A DNA stretch of 64,000 nt from Amyelois transitella (GCF_032362555.1 NC_083510.1:4987501-5051500), one strand, 5' to 3'; shown: positions 22,884 through 34,835, numbered from the stretch's first letter. The notes: generated by a model from the sequence alone, not told the origin. Made by a program: numbers and translations.

Positions 22884-25800
22884 GGTATGAATTTAACTGA
22901 ATTTAGTAGTTATCTATTGTAATAATTCTGTATTATGTAGGTAGTGGTAGTGGTAATGTAGTAATAGTAACAGCTGTAGATTATTTAAGAATTATTTGTT
23001 ATTAGAATTTTTCACTTTAAAAATTGTGATATTAAATAAGAAATTGGAATAAAATATATTTTAGATCAAAAGAACTTTATTTTAGAGAATGTTACATGAT
23101 AATCGGCAATGCAGAGGTTCAAGAAATTATGTCGAATACAAATATATTATTGACAACTCTTTAAAACATCTACACTTTCACATTTGGAAAATATTCTACA
23201 TCAAACTTAGCTTCAATGTAAAAAGACCAAATTCTAAATGAAATTTTTGGTGCACATGGAATATATAAGGAAATACTTGTAATCTAACTAGAAAATTCAA
23301 AGTAACTCCACATACACAAGCAAGGGTGCATATTGATTGAATTTTGACTATAAACACATTCTTCCTCATACAAATAGCCTAATAATGATTTTAATACAAT
23401 GCTGATAATATAGGCTTAAAAATAATACCCCTTACCATTCAGAACACTCATTATTTATAATGCAAAAGTACATAATTATTTCAACCAATTATATTGCTAG
23501 CTGAATGGTCAAAATTTTATAAATACAAATTTACCAGTAATTATTTCATGCAATATTTCAAATAACATAACAATGAAATAATTAAATATTACCTATATTC
23601 TAAATATTGAAAACTGTTACAACATTGCACTGCACCCATATAATCTATTCAATTAGTTAATTCCAGTGAAACCATTTGATACACATAAATCTTTGAGCAT
23701 AATGTAAATTTTTGCTTTATTTTTAAAAAAATCTTGTTTAATATATTTTCCAATGATAGTCATCCATGTGTCCTCAAATGGTATCAGTGTTTGATAAATT
23801 GTAAGTACAATAATTATTTATTAAAAGTAACAAATGTAACTATATAGTGTAGTTATTGTTTAAGATATGAAAAAAGCAGCCAATAGAAAAGAGTTGGAAT
23901 ATAATTTTAGAAAGCTCTCCTAAATGTAAGCCAGTGAGATAAATGCATGTAAACAGGTAAACGTGCACTATTAACAACAGGAGAGCCATGTAATGATTCC
24001 AATAAAAATTCAAATATTTTGAACCGGGTAAAATTTTTCTATATTGTTTGTTATTTGGAACACTGTAGAGGAAGACAATACACAGTGGTTTCTTATTAAA
24101 ATATTTCATGATTGAAATGTTTTTAAAACTGGAAGGCACAGTCAATGGCAGAGAACCTGACCACCCACTGTTTATTGGTTTGTATGAAAAAGAGGGTCAT
24201 GTATTTGTCTGCTTGTATACATGATAGATAAATTATTTGTGCATTTTGTATCTAATGTTCAATAAATTCGAACTTCAGATCTTAAACATTGAAGTTTTAT
24301 TGAAATATATTTTAAATTCAAATAGCAGATCTTTAACGATTATGTAACATTTGTTATTTAACATTTGTTGTTGTAGGGTAGTTAAATTTGAAAATCAGAA
24401 AAATGGTTACTGGAATAAAATACTGTTTAAGAAAATAAATTATAAAAAACTAAATAATTTCACCCATTCAGTTAGGCTCTCAACTTGGAGGATGTCGCTT
24501 ATCAGAGAACAAATAGGATCTCGACAATTCCTAGAGCTACATTGTGTGGCGGCACATACTGCGGACTATAGGAACTAATGCGGTGTGCTCCAATCGTACA
24601 CAAGCATTTTTACCTCAAAAAATAAATAAGTACATGACTTGGGTATTTTCAAAATTTATACAGTTTGCTATTATTGTTTGTTACAGTTAAATTAATTATA
24701 TTCTCGTTTATTTGATGTGCAGTTAGATAGGCAACTTTGGGTGGCCTATTTATGAATTAAACTCATTAAAATCATCAATGTGTGTTGGGATGTACATAGG
24801 TAGGTAGTTCATGATCAGTACTATTTTGAAATACAAAGTTACGAGGTAGGTTCATACCTATACATATGTTTATCTTTTTAAAGAGAATTTTGAGAACATC
24901 TAAATTTCACTCCCATCAGCTTCATCTGTATAAATTTTGGTAACTCCGCACACTAATTACTTTACTCCTATGGCTGGACTGAACTACGTGTTAATACTCA
25001 TAAAAATACATTCAATATTAACTATTGGAAAATACAAATTTGATAATATTATGTTTTAAGTCATAGTATTGGAGAGCCAGAAACAAAAGTAAACTTGTCA
25101 TAAAAAAGTGAATATAGTATATATATAATAATAAATATTTTTAAAGTGAACTAGTTAACAAACTCTCATAAATATGTATTCTAAATAAAAATAAAACATT
25201 TATATAGCTATTCCAAAGACGACACTTTTGAACATGCAATGTGCAAATCAATACCTATTTACACAATGTAAGTTACTATGTTTGTATAATATGTTCGAAA
25301 TTAATTTAAAACGTCGATTAAATACTAAATATGCGTAACAATAAAGACTAGAATACATTTTTAGTTTTTTTTTATCATAACAGTTATTGGCACTAAATTT
25401 AATGATAATGGCACGACTATGTACTCTGGATACAGTGAAATTATCACCTAGATAGTTGATTACAATTCAGATATTTATGACACTTATTATGCGATGTTTT
25501 TTTTATTACTTCTATTCAAACTCTATTGTTGTTACGTAAAGTAAGTTTGCTAACTATACTAAAATACATTATAAAGATGTAAAAACATGAATAAATGGTT
25601 TTTACGCCTAATGTTTTTATTTCTAAGAAATACTGAATTTAATGCAAACTTACAGTTAAAAAGATCCAATTGTTTAATCACATTTTATAAGTGCAACTGT
25701 GCAAAAACACCATTACACATTAATATCACTGAAAATTCAAGCTCCTCTTTGTGAATATTATAATACTTCCAAGTAAATTTTCTCTTGCACAGCAAACACC

Positions 25801-26976
25801 TAAAATATTTGACTATTTCGATCAAAACGTACAATCGTTATATTCAGGTACAAAAACAACATTTCAATTAAATCAAAATATGAATAAAAATTATGCTACC
25901 AAGAATATCTTCTTAAAAGTTCTTAAGATGAAGAAGAACTTCTTAAAAGATTTCATTGTTTATCGAGATAAGTATATAGAATATATAATAAAAAAAGCTT
26001 TCGTTACAATTTATATCTTAAAAAATTAAATGAAAGCGGTGAAACAGTAACACCATTAAAATCTAAAATTGACGAAATTGATATATCCGCTTCAAATATA
26101 TGAAGTAAGGTGAATCGGAATAAATAGTTATACTAGCATAAAAGATGTACTAGTTATAAAAAAATTAAGTATAATTAGTTAGGTATAGCCTAAAACGTAG
26201 CTAAAATTTCACTTTAACAAACTAAAAAAAAAGTCACACTGATATCTATCAGCGCATCTGCATAGTGCCAATAACTGCATAGTTCATTAGTTACTTAAAT
26301 CTTACTATCTAGGTATTTGATAACAAATAGAACACCATTTTTAAGCACGACAAAACATTCATAGTTAAAAATGTAGAGAGACTGATAAATGTGCTAATAA
26401 TTCTAAACTTCGAAAATTTGCGGATTTTATATATTTATTTATTTAGATTTAAGATTCATAGTATCAGATCTGATGTTATAATGTATAATATTGAGATTTC
26501 TTTGGATTTGTTGATTGAAACAACATCGTGATTCGTTGACATCTTCGATCGTGGCCGAGGTTAGATATTTCTTCATCCTACTAATATAACTAGCACAAAG
26601 CTTGGATATTAAAACGGTATCACATTTTAGCCACAGTACATTTTTTGGTTAAAGGTCACGGTTTATTCAAGATATTTACTGCGGATAGAAGTAAATCGCT
26701 TATACTCGTACTGGTGTACATAATAACATTTACCTAATAGTAAGTAACTTAATTCCTTGGGATTACAAAGAAGTTTCCTAATAAAATTCGTGTAGATTTT
26801 ATAGCAGAATTGGATATTATGATTTTTATCATTGCCACTACCATAGGATTAATCGTCTCAATTTATTCAATGTATTGAAGAGTTACGATTGCGGCAGTGG
26901 CATCACCATTGCACGTAAGTTTGTTTATGAGACCATTATCCTTTGGTGCTAGGGACTCATTTAATGACGGGACTAG
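22884..26976. other. Intergenic between torsin-like gene and CaMKII, convergent 3' ends
   Basis: 4.1 kb AT-rich sequence. The torsin-like signal AATAAA is at 23048-23053, and a minus-strand AATAAA at 26867-26862 suits the CaMKII frame. Short frames at 24351 and 25751 show no domain and AT-biased composition; no further gene is called. Confidence 0.5.
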
Positions 26977-28509
26977 TTAGGAGCGATGGAAATGTATTGC
27001 TGTCCACTTGTTATGGCGTTTATGCCATATACGTGTCTCTTGTGACTGATGGGTGGCTCGTCTACCTTCAGCATCTACACTTTGTGTTACGCAGATATAC
27101 GCTATAACAGCAACATCATCTCCAAGAAGATGTACTCTAGGATTTAAGATGGTTGTGTTAGTTTTAACATGGGAAGGAGTATTATCAATGAAGAATTTGT
27201 GGAATTCTACTCCCTCTACGAGATTGCCTAGAGCATCGGGATCAAATGCAGTAACATTCGGGTCACATAGTTTGGAATATGTTTCGTAATCCCCATTGTT
27301 AATAGCATCAATTAGAACTTCCGTGATTTTGATTACCTCTGCGCGACGCAAGGAAGCGTTGCTGTCTCCACGAGCTTTATGAAATGAGTCTGCTTTAGAA
27401 AGTCCTTCATCATCATGTTCTTTCGAAATAACAGTGCAAGCTCTATCCACACCTTTTTTATCTTTATCCAAATCGTCATCTTCCAGAGTAGTACTGCTAT
27501 CAGTTGATTCTTTTACTTGCGATCCATCTCCTTTCTTATTTACCATAGATTTTCCCGAAAAGTTACGAGTGGCAAGCATTGTAGTCAAAATTGCACCTTT
27601 AAGTTTACGACGTGCATTGAATTTCTTTAAGCAATCCACAGTTTCTTGCCTATGCATTACAGAAGCAACACGCTCGCGGTGGCAAATCCATGGATGTTTC
27701 AATGCTTCAGATGCAGTTATTCTCTTGCTTGGATTAACAGTTAGCATTTGGTTTATCAAACTTTTTGCCTCAGGCGTGACAGTATCCCATTCAGGTGACG
27801 GATAATCATAGGCACCAGCTTTTATTTGTCCGTACAGTCTGTGTTGATCTTCATCCCAAAACGGAGGATAACCGACAAGTAAAATGTATAATATTACTCC
27901 GCATGCCCAGATATCTACTGGCTTTCCATAGGGTTCCTTTTTAAGAACTTCAGGTGATAAATATCCCGGGGTACCAGCAAATCCAAACCATGCTTGCTGA
28001 TCACCTTGAACTTCAATGGCTAAACCGAAATCTGCGAGTTTTACTGCAGCTCCTTTAGCTTTACTTGCCAGTAAAAGATTTTCAGGCTTTAAATCTCTAT
28101 GCACTACTCCATTGTGATGGCAGTGATGTACGGATTCTAAAATTTGTTGTATACAATGCGACGCGTCAGCTTCAGAGTAAAACTCTCGTGCTACAATATC
28201 TTCGAATAATTCCCCGCCAGTCACCAAATCAAAAACAAGATAATGAAAATGTTCCTCTTGAATGGAATCATGCAGTCTTACAATATTAGGATGTTGTAAC
28301 TTTCGACAAATCCGAGCCTCTCTTTCCAATTTTTGAAAATCTCTGGCCGAGAGTTTTTTAGTATTTATTATTTTGGCAGCGAACTCGTATCCAGTCGATT
28401 TTTGAACAGCTCGCCTCACTATAGAAAACGCTCCTTTTCCTAATTCTTCTTTCAAATCATAATTATCAGAAAAACGTGTGCTTACACTTTCGCGATTTGG
28501 GTTAGCCAT
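26977..28509 (-). CDS. CaMKII: Calcium/calmodulin-dependent protein kinase II, intronless (probable retrogene)
   Basis: 510 residues in a single uninterrupted frame. Kinase domain: glycine loop GKGAFS (24-29), catalytic Lys46, HRDLKPEN (137-144), DFG (160-162), GTPGYLSPE (179-187). The autoregulatory segment keeps [20 protein letters not shown] with the autophosphorylated Thr290 and the calmodulin-binding helix (about 296-312). The variable linker is short and acidic ([14 protein letters not shown]), then the oligomerisation hub (about 380-508) ends IHFHRS. CaMKII is a calcium-activated Ser/Thr kinase forming dodecamers in synapses and muscle. Orthologues in flies and vertebrates are split by many introns, so an intact intronless copy suggests retroposition. 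By recall the hub (for example [13 protein letters not shown]) looks less conserved than the kinase. An acceptor-like TTTGTTTCAG at 28604-28595 could end a 5' UTR intron. Confidence 0.9.
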   Translation of the reverse strand: MANPNRESVSTRFSDNYDLKEELGKGAFSIVRRAVQKSTGYEFAAKIINTKKLSARDFQKLEREARICRKLQHPNIVRLHDSIQEEHFHYLVFDLVTGGELFEDIVAREFYSEADASHCIQQILESVHHCHHNGVVHRDLKPENLLLASKAKGAAVKLADFGLAIEVQGDQQAWFGFAGTPGYLSPEVLKKEPYGKPVDIWACGVILYILLVGYPPFWDEDQHRLYGQIKAGAYDYPSPEWDTVTPEAKSLINQMLTVNPSKRITASEALKHPWICHRERVASVMHRQETVDCLKKFNARRKLKGAILTTMLATRNFSGKSMVNKKGDGSQVKESTDSSTTLEDDDLDKDKKGVDRACTVISKEHDDEGLSKADSFHKARGDSNASLRRAEVIKITEVLIDAINNGDYETYSKLCDPNVTAFDPDALGNLVEGVEFHKFFIDNTPSHVKTNTTILNPRVHLLGDDVAVIAYICVTQSVDAEGRRATHQSQETRIWHKRHNKWTAIHFHRS

Positions 28510-30573
28510 TTTTAGGACAATGAAAATCTTATCAGATCCAAAAAGGCAACTTACTTCGTCAAATTGAGCACGATTTGATAGACGATGTTACTATCTGAAA
28601 CAAAGCAAAAATAACACAATAAATATGTGAAGGTAAAGAGAAAGTTATTTATTTTCCGACTATTATTGTTTGCATGATACATATTGAAGACTGATTAAAA
28701 CAAAAAATAATCATTAAATAAGATTTTTAATAAATTTAAAAACTTCTAATGTATTCAGACCTATAAAATAGAAAAGACACCGAAATAAACGTTGAAATTA
28801 TTTTCTATACTCTTTTATTTTTATTAACATAAAGATCGAGAAATGGTTTGATCTATGTGTTAATTATTTTTTAACCTGTAGATACGCATCTGTTCTAATT
28901 TACAGCTTAAAACTACGAGTTTTATTTAAAGCCATAGCGAAATAGTGCGTATTTTTATTTATTATATTGTTGTTTTTCGTATGGATTATCTTTAGCCACT
29001 TACGATCAGTTAAAAAATAGATATTGTCAAGAAGCGCCTGAAATTTATCCGAAAGAGAATCTTGACACTATTTTAGTCACCCACACTAAATTGAAGTTGT
29101 TCAAGCTCAATATAAAACGCCAGAGATGCCTAGACAATAGTAATCGTGATCACAAACATAGACTTCTAATATTAACACTACGGTACCGGGATGACATTTC
29201 GTTAGCGCAAAATAATCGATACACCATTGTCTCGACACATTCACCAAAATCCCGAGGACATTATAATCCACTTAACACGTACAAATCTATAAACCTACGT
29301 CTTATTTTGCAGTCTCGCTTGTTATGGGACACAAATTCCAATTTAAAAATAACATTGATATTAAATTAAACAGCAATGAAATGATCACTGCGCGACGTTC
29401 GACGGTATTCTTAGCTGTAGTATGTACGGACTGCTCACAATTTTTTTTGATAATTGATGATAATATTATTGATCGCAGAGATAAGCAGAATTTTAATTAT
29501 TTACCTATTATGTGCCCATTTTACACAATTTTCAATGAGATTGAAATTTGATAAAAACGAAGGGCCTGGCCCTACACCGCACTCTCCTTCTGCTCGGGAC
29601 ACGAGCTTCGGGGTCAAATTCATAGACACTTATGTATTGCCATACCAATAATGCTATGAGATATGTGTAAAACTGTAAATTATGGGCCGTGCTTTTTGTA
29701 ACTTAACACAGTAAAAGCAATAACCGCCCTGATATTATTACAGTATTCAATTTATAAGTGGAGAAATTCTTTGATTTATATTTCGTTATTTTCCTTCTGT
29801 GTATTTTTTGCGGGTGTAAATACTGGGCGACGTAAGTAAAATCGATACGCTAGCGCAGCGTCAAACCAAAGAGAATCCACTCTTATATCGCCGTGCGCCA
29901 TCTATTGGCGAATTTGAACAAAGTTTTGCTTAGTAGATTTTTTGTTATCGCAATAAAAAAGTTTAATTTTCAATTATGAAGTGTAGAATAAGATGCAATT
30001 ATTTACCAATTTCACAATGAAGATGCGTTTTCGTTTATGCTCCGTGCTCTTTTGAATCATGCATACAACAATGGACTAATATGATTTATGTTTTATTACA
30101 AACTAGCTGTGTCCCGCAACTTCGTCCGTCATAAAACGAAAAAGTAGGAGTCAGCTTTCCCCCTTAGAGGAATGGGGAAAAATATCTATTAGTATTCCAG
30201 TTTTTAAGTGGGACCAAGCCGAATACAAACATACAGAGAGAGAGATTTTTGGCTTCTATTGTTCATAGTAAATGTATGGTTTGTGTTTTTTTCCTCGACC
30301 ATGTCCCCAACTACTGACCAAAACGTTTTAAAACTCCCAAAATAGTAAAAATAACACTGAGGTCTGATTTTGGTGACATACTTACAATACAATATATATG
30401 ACGAATATATTTTATGATATCATACATATTGCCGGCGAAAGAATTACCTATATTTATAAATACTTACTTACCAAAAATTTATGTAGGCAGTTGTCTGTAA
30501 TGTTATTTAATGAGATAGATAAATAGCTATAATGATCATCCCTTGTGACAAGAGCTTTTGCCTTTGCTAAGTG
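28510..30573. other. Intergenic upstream of CaMKII
   Basis: AT-rich. Near 30105-30150 it has CTAGCTGTGTCCCGCAACTT followed by CGTCCG, resembling the edge of the interspersed repeat at 41034. No gene was recognised. Confidence 0.45.
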
Positions 30574-30680
30574 ACGTGTGCCGTGTGGTATTCGGGACTA
30601 TAGAATAGAACCGCTCCATCTATTTGCCAATGATGTAGTAAAAGGTGACTATGGGAAAAATTTACAGTCGTATTCATCTA
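30574..30680 (+). repeat. SINE family A 5' fragment
   Basis: Head GTGCCGTGTGGTATTCGGGA, then GAATAGAACCGCTCCATCTA and GATGTAGTAAAAGGTGACTA, matching the first third of family A. Confidence 0.6.
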
Positions 30681-30710
30681 TTCATCTAGTGCGCAGCTTC
30701 CCCTGAAAAG

Positions 30711-30850
30711 GTTGCGGAGATCAGATGGGAGTCGCTTTGTCTAAAAACTTGATTTATCCAAGTCAGGATCATGGTCAAAAGGCGCACCCTGAGCTCCTCT
30801 CCAGATAGGTAAGTACGTAATCGGCACTAACGCCAGGAGGAAGAACCTCT
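30711..30850 (+). repeat. SINE family B copy
   Basis: GTTGCGGAGATCAGATGGGA, GTCGCTTTGTCTAAAAACTTG, GGATCATGGTCAAAAGGCGC, GAGCTCCTCTCCAGA and CGCCAGGAGGAAGAA follow in the order also seen at 57035. Family assignment is by comparison within this window. Confidence 0.65.
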
Positions 30851-31090
30851 GAAGGTCTAGCCTGTCTCTGTGCCAAGTGCAAAATAACATCACAACAGCT
30901 TTTGAGTTTATTTGTTGAAAACACATATGTGTATAATATTAGTCACTAATTTGCATTCAACCGTATAATATACTGAAATTATGGTGCACTACTAGCATCC
31001 CTACGAACTGTAAATGAATGAAAAGAGCGGCATACCTATTTATGGCGGGCTATTACTATTATACATATTTATTACTATTATATTATTATA

Positions 31091-34000
31091 CATACATACA
31101 TACATAAAATCACGCCTCTTTCCCGGAGGGGTAGGCAGAGACTACCTCTTTCCACTTGCCACGATCTCTGCATACTTCTTTCGCTTCGTCCACATTCATA
31201 ACTCTCTTCATACAAGCTCGGCGGTTTCGGGTACTTTTGACCTGACCCTTTACCAGGACGTCCTTAATTTGATCAAGATACGTTCGTCTAGGTCTTCCCA
31301 CTCCGACCTTTCCCTCCACACTCTCCTTGTATATCTGCTTAGTCAACCTGCTTTCATTCATCCTCTCCACATGACCGAACCATCTTAACATACCCTTTTC
31401 TATTCCTGTAACTACATCTTCTTTCACATCACAACATTCCCTTATCACGCTGTTCCTTATCCTGTCACTCAATTTCACACCCATCATACTCCTTAACGCT
31501 CTCATTTCCACTGCATTTATTCTGCTTTCATGCTTCTTTTGCCATACCCAACTTTCACTCCCATACATTAATGTCGGGACCAACACGCCCCTGTGCACAG
31601 CCAGTCGAGCCTTTTTGGATAGTTTCTGACTGCTCATAAAGGCATGCAAAGCTCCATTCACCATGTTCCCCGCGTTCACTCTCCTTTCAATATCACTATC
31701 ATACTTGCCATCTGATGTAAACTTTGATCCTAGATATACAAACTCTTTCACTTGCTCCACTTTTTCTCCTCCAATCAAAATATTACATGCTGTCATTTCT
31801 TTCTCCATTTCAAAAACCAGTGTTTTAGTTTTACTTACGTTCACTTTCATTCCTTTCTCTTTTAAAGCTTCATGCATACAGTTTACCATCTCCTGTAACT
31901 CCTCCGCTGATGACGCCAGTATAACCTGATCGTCGGCATAGAGCAGACATTTGACGAGTAACTCATTCATCCTTAATCCACTTTTAGACTCTTTCAAATC
32001 TGTCAAACAGCTATCCATAAATAGGTTGAACAGCCACGGTGACGCAACACATCCTTGCCTAACGCCTTTCTCAACCTTAAACCACTCAGTGTGCGCTCCG
32101 TTTATCCTGACACAAGCACTCGAATCCTCATATAAGGATTTCAGTGCTCGTATTAAGAGACTGCTCACCCCATGCATAGAAAGTGCTGACCACAATTCAT
32201 TCCTCTCAACTCTGTCATAGGCCTTTTCCAGATCTACGAATGTGCAATAGACTTTTTGACTCTTGGCCAAAAACTTTTCGGCTATGCACCGCAAGGAAAA
32301 GACCTGATCAGTACATCCCATTCCCTTTCGAAATCCCGCTTGAGCATCCCATATTTTGTCATCAGTTTCATTCCTGACTCTATTAATCAATACCTTAGCA
32401 TACAATTTGCCGACGACGCTAAGCAGGCTTATACCACGATAATTTTTGCAGTCCAGCTGTGACCCTTTTCCTTTGTGAAGTGGCACGATAACAGCCTTAC
32501 ACCAATCTTTTGGTACTCGGCCGCTTCTCCAACACAAATTGAAAAGGCAGTACAACTGACTAGCTACTACGCCTTTTCCTGCTTTAAGCATCTCGACCGA
32601 CACTCTATCACACCCAGCAGCCTTTCCCGCTTTCATACTCTTAAGTGCTTCCACAATTTCGAACATTTCAATTTCGCCTTCCATCTCATTCTCTTTTTCT
32701 TCGCTATAGCAGAAATCTTTCTTATTTCCTTCCTTTTTTTCAAATAAACTTTCAAAATAGTTCTTCCATATCTTTAGTACACATTCTTCTCCTTTCACAA
32801 CGCTACCATCCTGGCATCTGATCCTAGTCAGCTCTCTGGTTATAGTATTTCCTCGGGCTGACCTTACGGATTTCCAGAATACTTTCAGATTTGACTGAAA
32901 GTCTTCTGATAGCCTTTTATCAAAATCCTCTTTATACTCTTCTTTCTTTCTAATCACAGCTTTCTTAACCAAATCTTTCATTTTCTTATATTCCTTACGT
33001 GCTTCATTCACATCTTCATCTATAACCTCTTGCATTCTTAAGTTAGCTTTTGCTGCTAACAAATCCAGCCATGCTTTCTTCTTTAATCGCACAAGTTCTT
33101 GCACATCTTTACTCATCCACGCATTTTTGTGATTTTTTCCTTTCCTTCTTCTACTTACACCACACACTTCAACAGCTACTTTCACAATTCTTTCTTTAAA
33201 TTCCTTCCATCCATCTTCAATATCGCTCATTTCCTCTAAATCTTCAAATTCATCCTTCAGTCTATTAATATACTTCTTACCTACATCCATATCTTGCAAA
33301 TTTTCTACTTTTACTCTTTCCAAAGCGCTGGTTTGCTCCCTTACCCTGTGCCGCCAGCGATTGAAGATACCCCTTATCCGGGATATCACCAGTAAATGGT
33401 CCGAGTCAATGCCAGCACCGCGATATGCACGGGTATCCAGCACTTTGTTCTTCAATCTTTCATCTACAATCACAAAGTCTATCATACTTTTTAAAATACC
33501 TTCCACTCTTGTGTAGGTGTGGATCTCTTTATGTTGAAACAATGAGTTCGACACAAAAAGATCCCACTCTAGACAAATTTCTAATACACTTCTTCCATTA
33601 TCATTCACCTTTTCGTCACCAAACGCACCAAGCACCTTTTCATATCCATCACGCTTTACACCCACCCATCCATTAAAATCACCTAACATAATAATCTTCT
33701 CATTTGGCTTGGTAACTTTCAATACTTCTCTTACACTATTCCAGAACTCCTCGTTTTCGCTTTTTGCTGATGTTGTACCCCTCGAACCCACATCCCAAGG
33801 TGCATAAACACCTAGAACGAAGATCCGAGTGATTCCAACTTTCAGCCTAATCCATAGAAGACGAGGGCTGACACACTCATACTCATTCACGCACTCAGCC
33901 ATTCGTGCAGAAAGAATTAGACCGACCCCTTGACAGCCTCGGCTGGTACTGGAAATTCCAGACCAATACGCCGTGTAAGGGCCGTGCTGCGTCGCGTCGC

Positions 34001-34395
34001 ATCCTTTCCGCTTCGTTTCATTCACGCACAACACATCCAAACGTCTTTCATCCATCATCTGGCATACTTCCTCAATCTTATCCTTCATTCCTCCTCTTAC
34101 ATTCATCGTCGCAAAGCGGCTTTCAGCAGACCGCATACCGCTCCCGCCGGGAACGAGACGTGATGGGGTGCGGACACCATCGCCGCCATCTAGGTGCTCT
34201 TTCAAAAGATTTGCATCCATGCGATTCCCACGAGACGCTAGGGAAAAATTTTGCCCGCCCCAGCAGAGCCCCGCATGCCAGGGTAAGGCTAGCCATTACC
34301 TGGGGGTCGCCCAACCCCATGGCGGAAGTGGCACGCTCGAGACTAGGCTCGCCCCTAGCCATGCATCCATCGGCGCGGCAGACCTTAGATTGGCA
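31091..34395 (-). mobile_element. RTE-like LINE, copy 1, near full length with intact frame
   Basis: Non-LTR retrotransposon of about 3.3 kb; boundaries were set by where identity with copy 2 (45386-48627) stops. Transcription runs toward lower coordinates. The 3' end is GTCTCTGCCTACCCCTCCGG, then GAAAGAGGCGTGATTTTATG and a short (ATGT)n tail instead of poly(A), as in RTE-type elements. The 5' end abuts a SINE head (34396-34510). No clean target-site duplication was found because both flanks are AT-rich low-complexity sequence. Confidence 0.88.
31110..34220 (-). CDS. LINE endonuclease/reverse transcriptase polyprotein, intact
   Basis: 1036 residues, no stop or frameshift. The N-terminal apurinic-type endonuclease shows MNVRGG, a Mg-binding Glu in VNETKR, LGDFNGW and SDHLLVISR. 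The central reverse transcriptase shows PLHKGKGS, NYRGISLL, AGFRKGMGC, VDLEKAYDRV, GVRQGCVASPWLFN and the catalytic YADDQV. A C-terminal region has WFGHVERM and GRPRRT, typical of insect RTE-like LINEs. The protein nicks target DNA and copies its own RNA into the break. All expected catalytic residues are present, so the copy may still be able to move. An alternative shorter start (Met at the MNVRGG segment) is possible. Confidence 0.92.
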   Translation of the reverse strand: MDANLLKEHLDGGDGVRTPSRLVPGGSGMRSAESRFATMNVRGGMKDKIEEVCQMMDERRLDVLCVNETKRKGCDATQHGPYTAYWSGISSTSRGCQGVGLILSARMAECVNEYECVSPRLLWIRLKVGITRIFVLGVYAPWDVGSRGTTSAKSENEEFWNSVREVLKVTKPNEKIIMLGDFNGWVGVKRDGYEKVLGAFGDEKVNDNGRSVLEICLEWDLFVSNSLFQHKEIHTYTRVEGILKSMIDFVIVDERLKNKVLDTRAYRGAGIDSDHLLVISRIRGIFNRWRHRVREQTSALERVKVENLQDMDVGKKYINRLKDEFEDLEEMSDIEDGWKEFKERIVKVAVEVCGVSRRRKGKNHKNAWMSKDVQELVRLKKKAWLDLLAAKANLRMQEVIDEDVNEARKEYKKMKDLVKKAVIRKKEEYKEDFDKRLSEDFQSNLKVFWKSVRSARGNTITRELTRIRCQDGSVVKGEECVLKIWKNYFESLFEKKEGNKKDFCYSEEKENEMEGEIEMFEIVEALKSMKAGKAAGCDRVSVEMLKAGKGVVASQLYCLFNLCWRSGRVPKDWCKAVIVPLHKGKGSQLDCKNYRGISLLSVVGKLYAKVLINRVRNETDDKIWDAQAGFRKGMGCTDQVFSLRCIAEKFLAKSQKVYCTFVDLEKAYDRVERNELWSALSMHGVSSLLIRALKSLYEDSSACVRINGAHTEWFKVEKGVRQGCVASPWLFNLFMDSCLTDLKESKSGLRMNELLVKCLLYADDQVILASSAEELQEMVNCMHEALKEKGMKVNVSKTKTLVFEMEKEMTACNILIGGEKVEQVKEFVYLGSKFTSDGKYDSDIERRVNAGNMVNGALHAFMSSQKLSKKARLAVHRGVLVPTLMYGSESWVWQKKHESRINAVEMRALRSMMGVKLSDRIRNSVIRECCDVKEDVVTGIEKGMLRWFGHVERMNESRLTKQIYKESVEGKVGVGRPRRTYLDQIKDVLVKGQVKSTRNRRACMKRVMNVDEAKEVCRDRGKWKEVVSAYPSGKEA

Positions 34396-34422
34396 GGGAT
34401 TTACATTAAAGAGGAATCCCAA
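34123..34422 (-). other. LINE 5' region with overlapping short frame
   Basis: The GC-rich 5' part of the LINE (to 34395) has a 99-residue frame overlapping the polyprotein start; much of it is kept in copy 2. It resembles no ORF1 domain I recognise (no zinc knuckle, no RRM) and may be leader sequence. Confidence 0.3.
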
Positions 34423-34510
34423 GTCTATCCCTTAGTCGGCTCTTACGACATCCGTGGGAAAGAGATGGAGTGGTCCTATTCTTTTGTAATGGTGCCGGGA
34501 ACCACACGGC
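34396..34510 (-). repeat. SINE family A head fused to the LINE 5' end
   Basis: Read on the minus strand it starts GCCGTGTGGTTCCCGGCACC, continues AGAATAGGACCACTCCATCT, GATGTCGTAAGAGCCGACTA and GGGATAGACTTGGGATTCC, then passes through a short filler into the LINE 5' end in the same orientation. Copy 2 has no such head, so it is not an inherent part of the LINE. Confidence 0.7.
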
Positions 34511-34522
34511 AAATTATTATTT

Positions 34523-34617
34523 TAATTATTATATTATATACTATATATATTAATTATTATATTATATACTATATATATGAGTTTATGCATATTTTAAACA
34601 TAATGCATAAACTCATA
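34523..34617. repeat. Exact 28-bp tandem duplication followed by a 15-bp-arm inverted repeat
   Basis: The unit 34523-34550 repeats exactly at 34551-34578. The overlapping inverted repeat has arms 34576-34590 and 34603-34617 (TATGAGTTTATGCAT and complement). Confidence 0.85.
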
Positions 34618-34835
34618 AGAACTTTTTTATAAATAAGATTAAATCAATTATATAACAAAGAATTAGGCTCACAAAAAAATTTAATGTTATGATTTTTATC
34701 TTAAACCATTTGTCTTCATTAAATCTGTGTTGTTTGTTTTATCTGATTGCTATTTAGGTATGGCTATAACTATATTGGGGACGATTAAGTTGTGGTAATG
34801 GGAATAAAAAAATTGTTTATTTGTTTTATTTTTAC

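Noticed and set aside
24351..24578. 75-residue frame downstream of the torsin-like gene
   Set aside because: AT-biased composition, no domain, no splice or start context.
31663..33676. Several plus-strand frames across the LINE
   Set aside because: Antisense shadows of the endonuclease/reverse transcriptase frame; the same shadows recur in copy 2.
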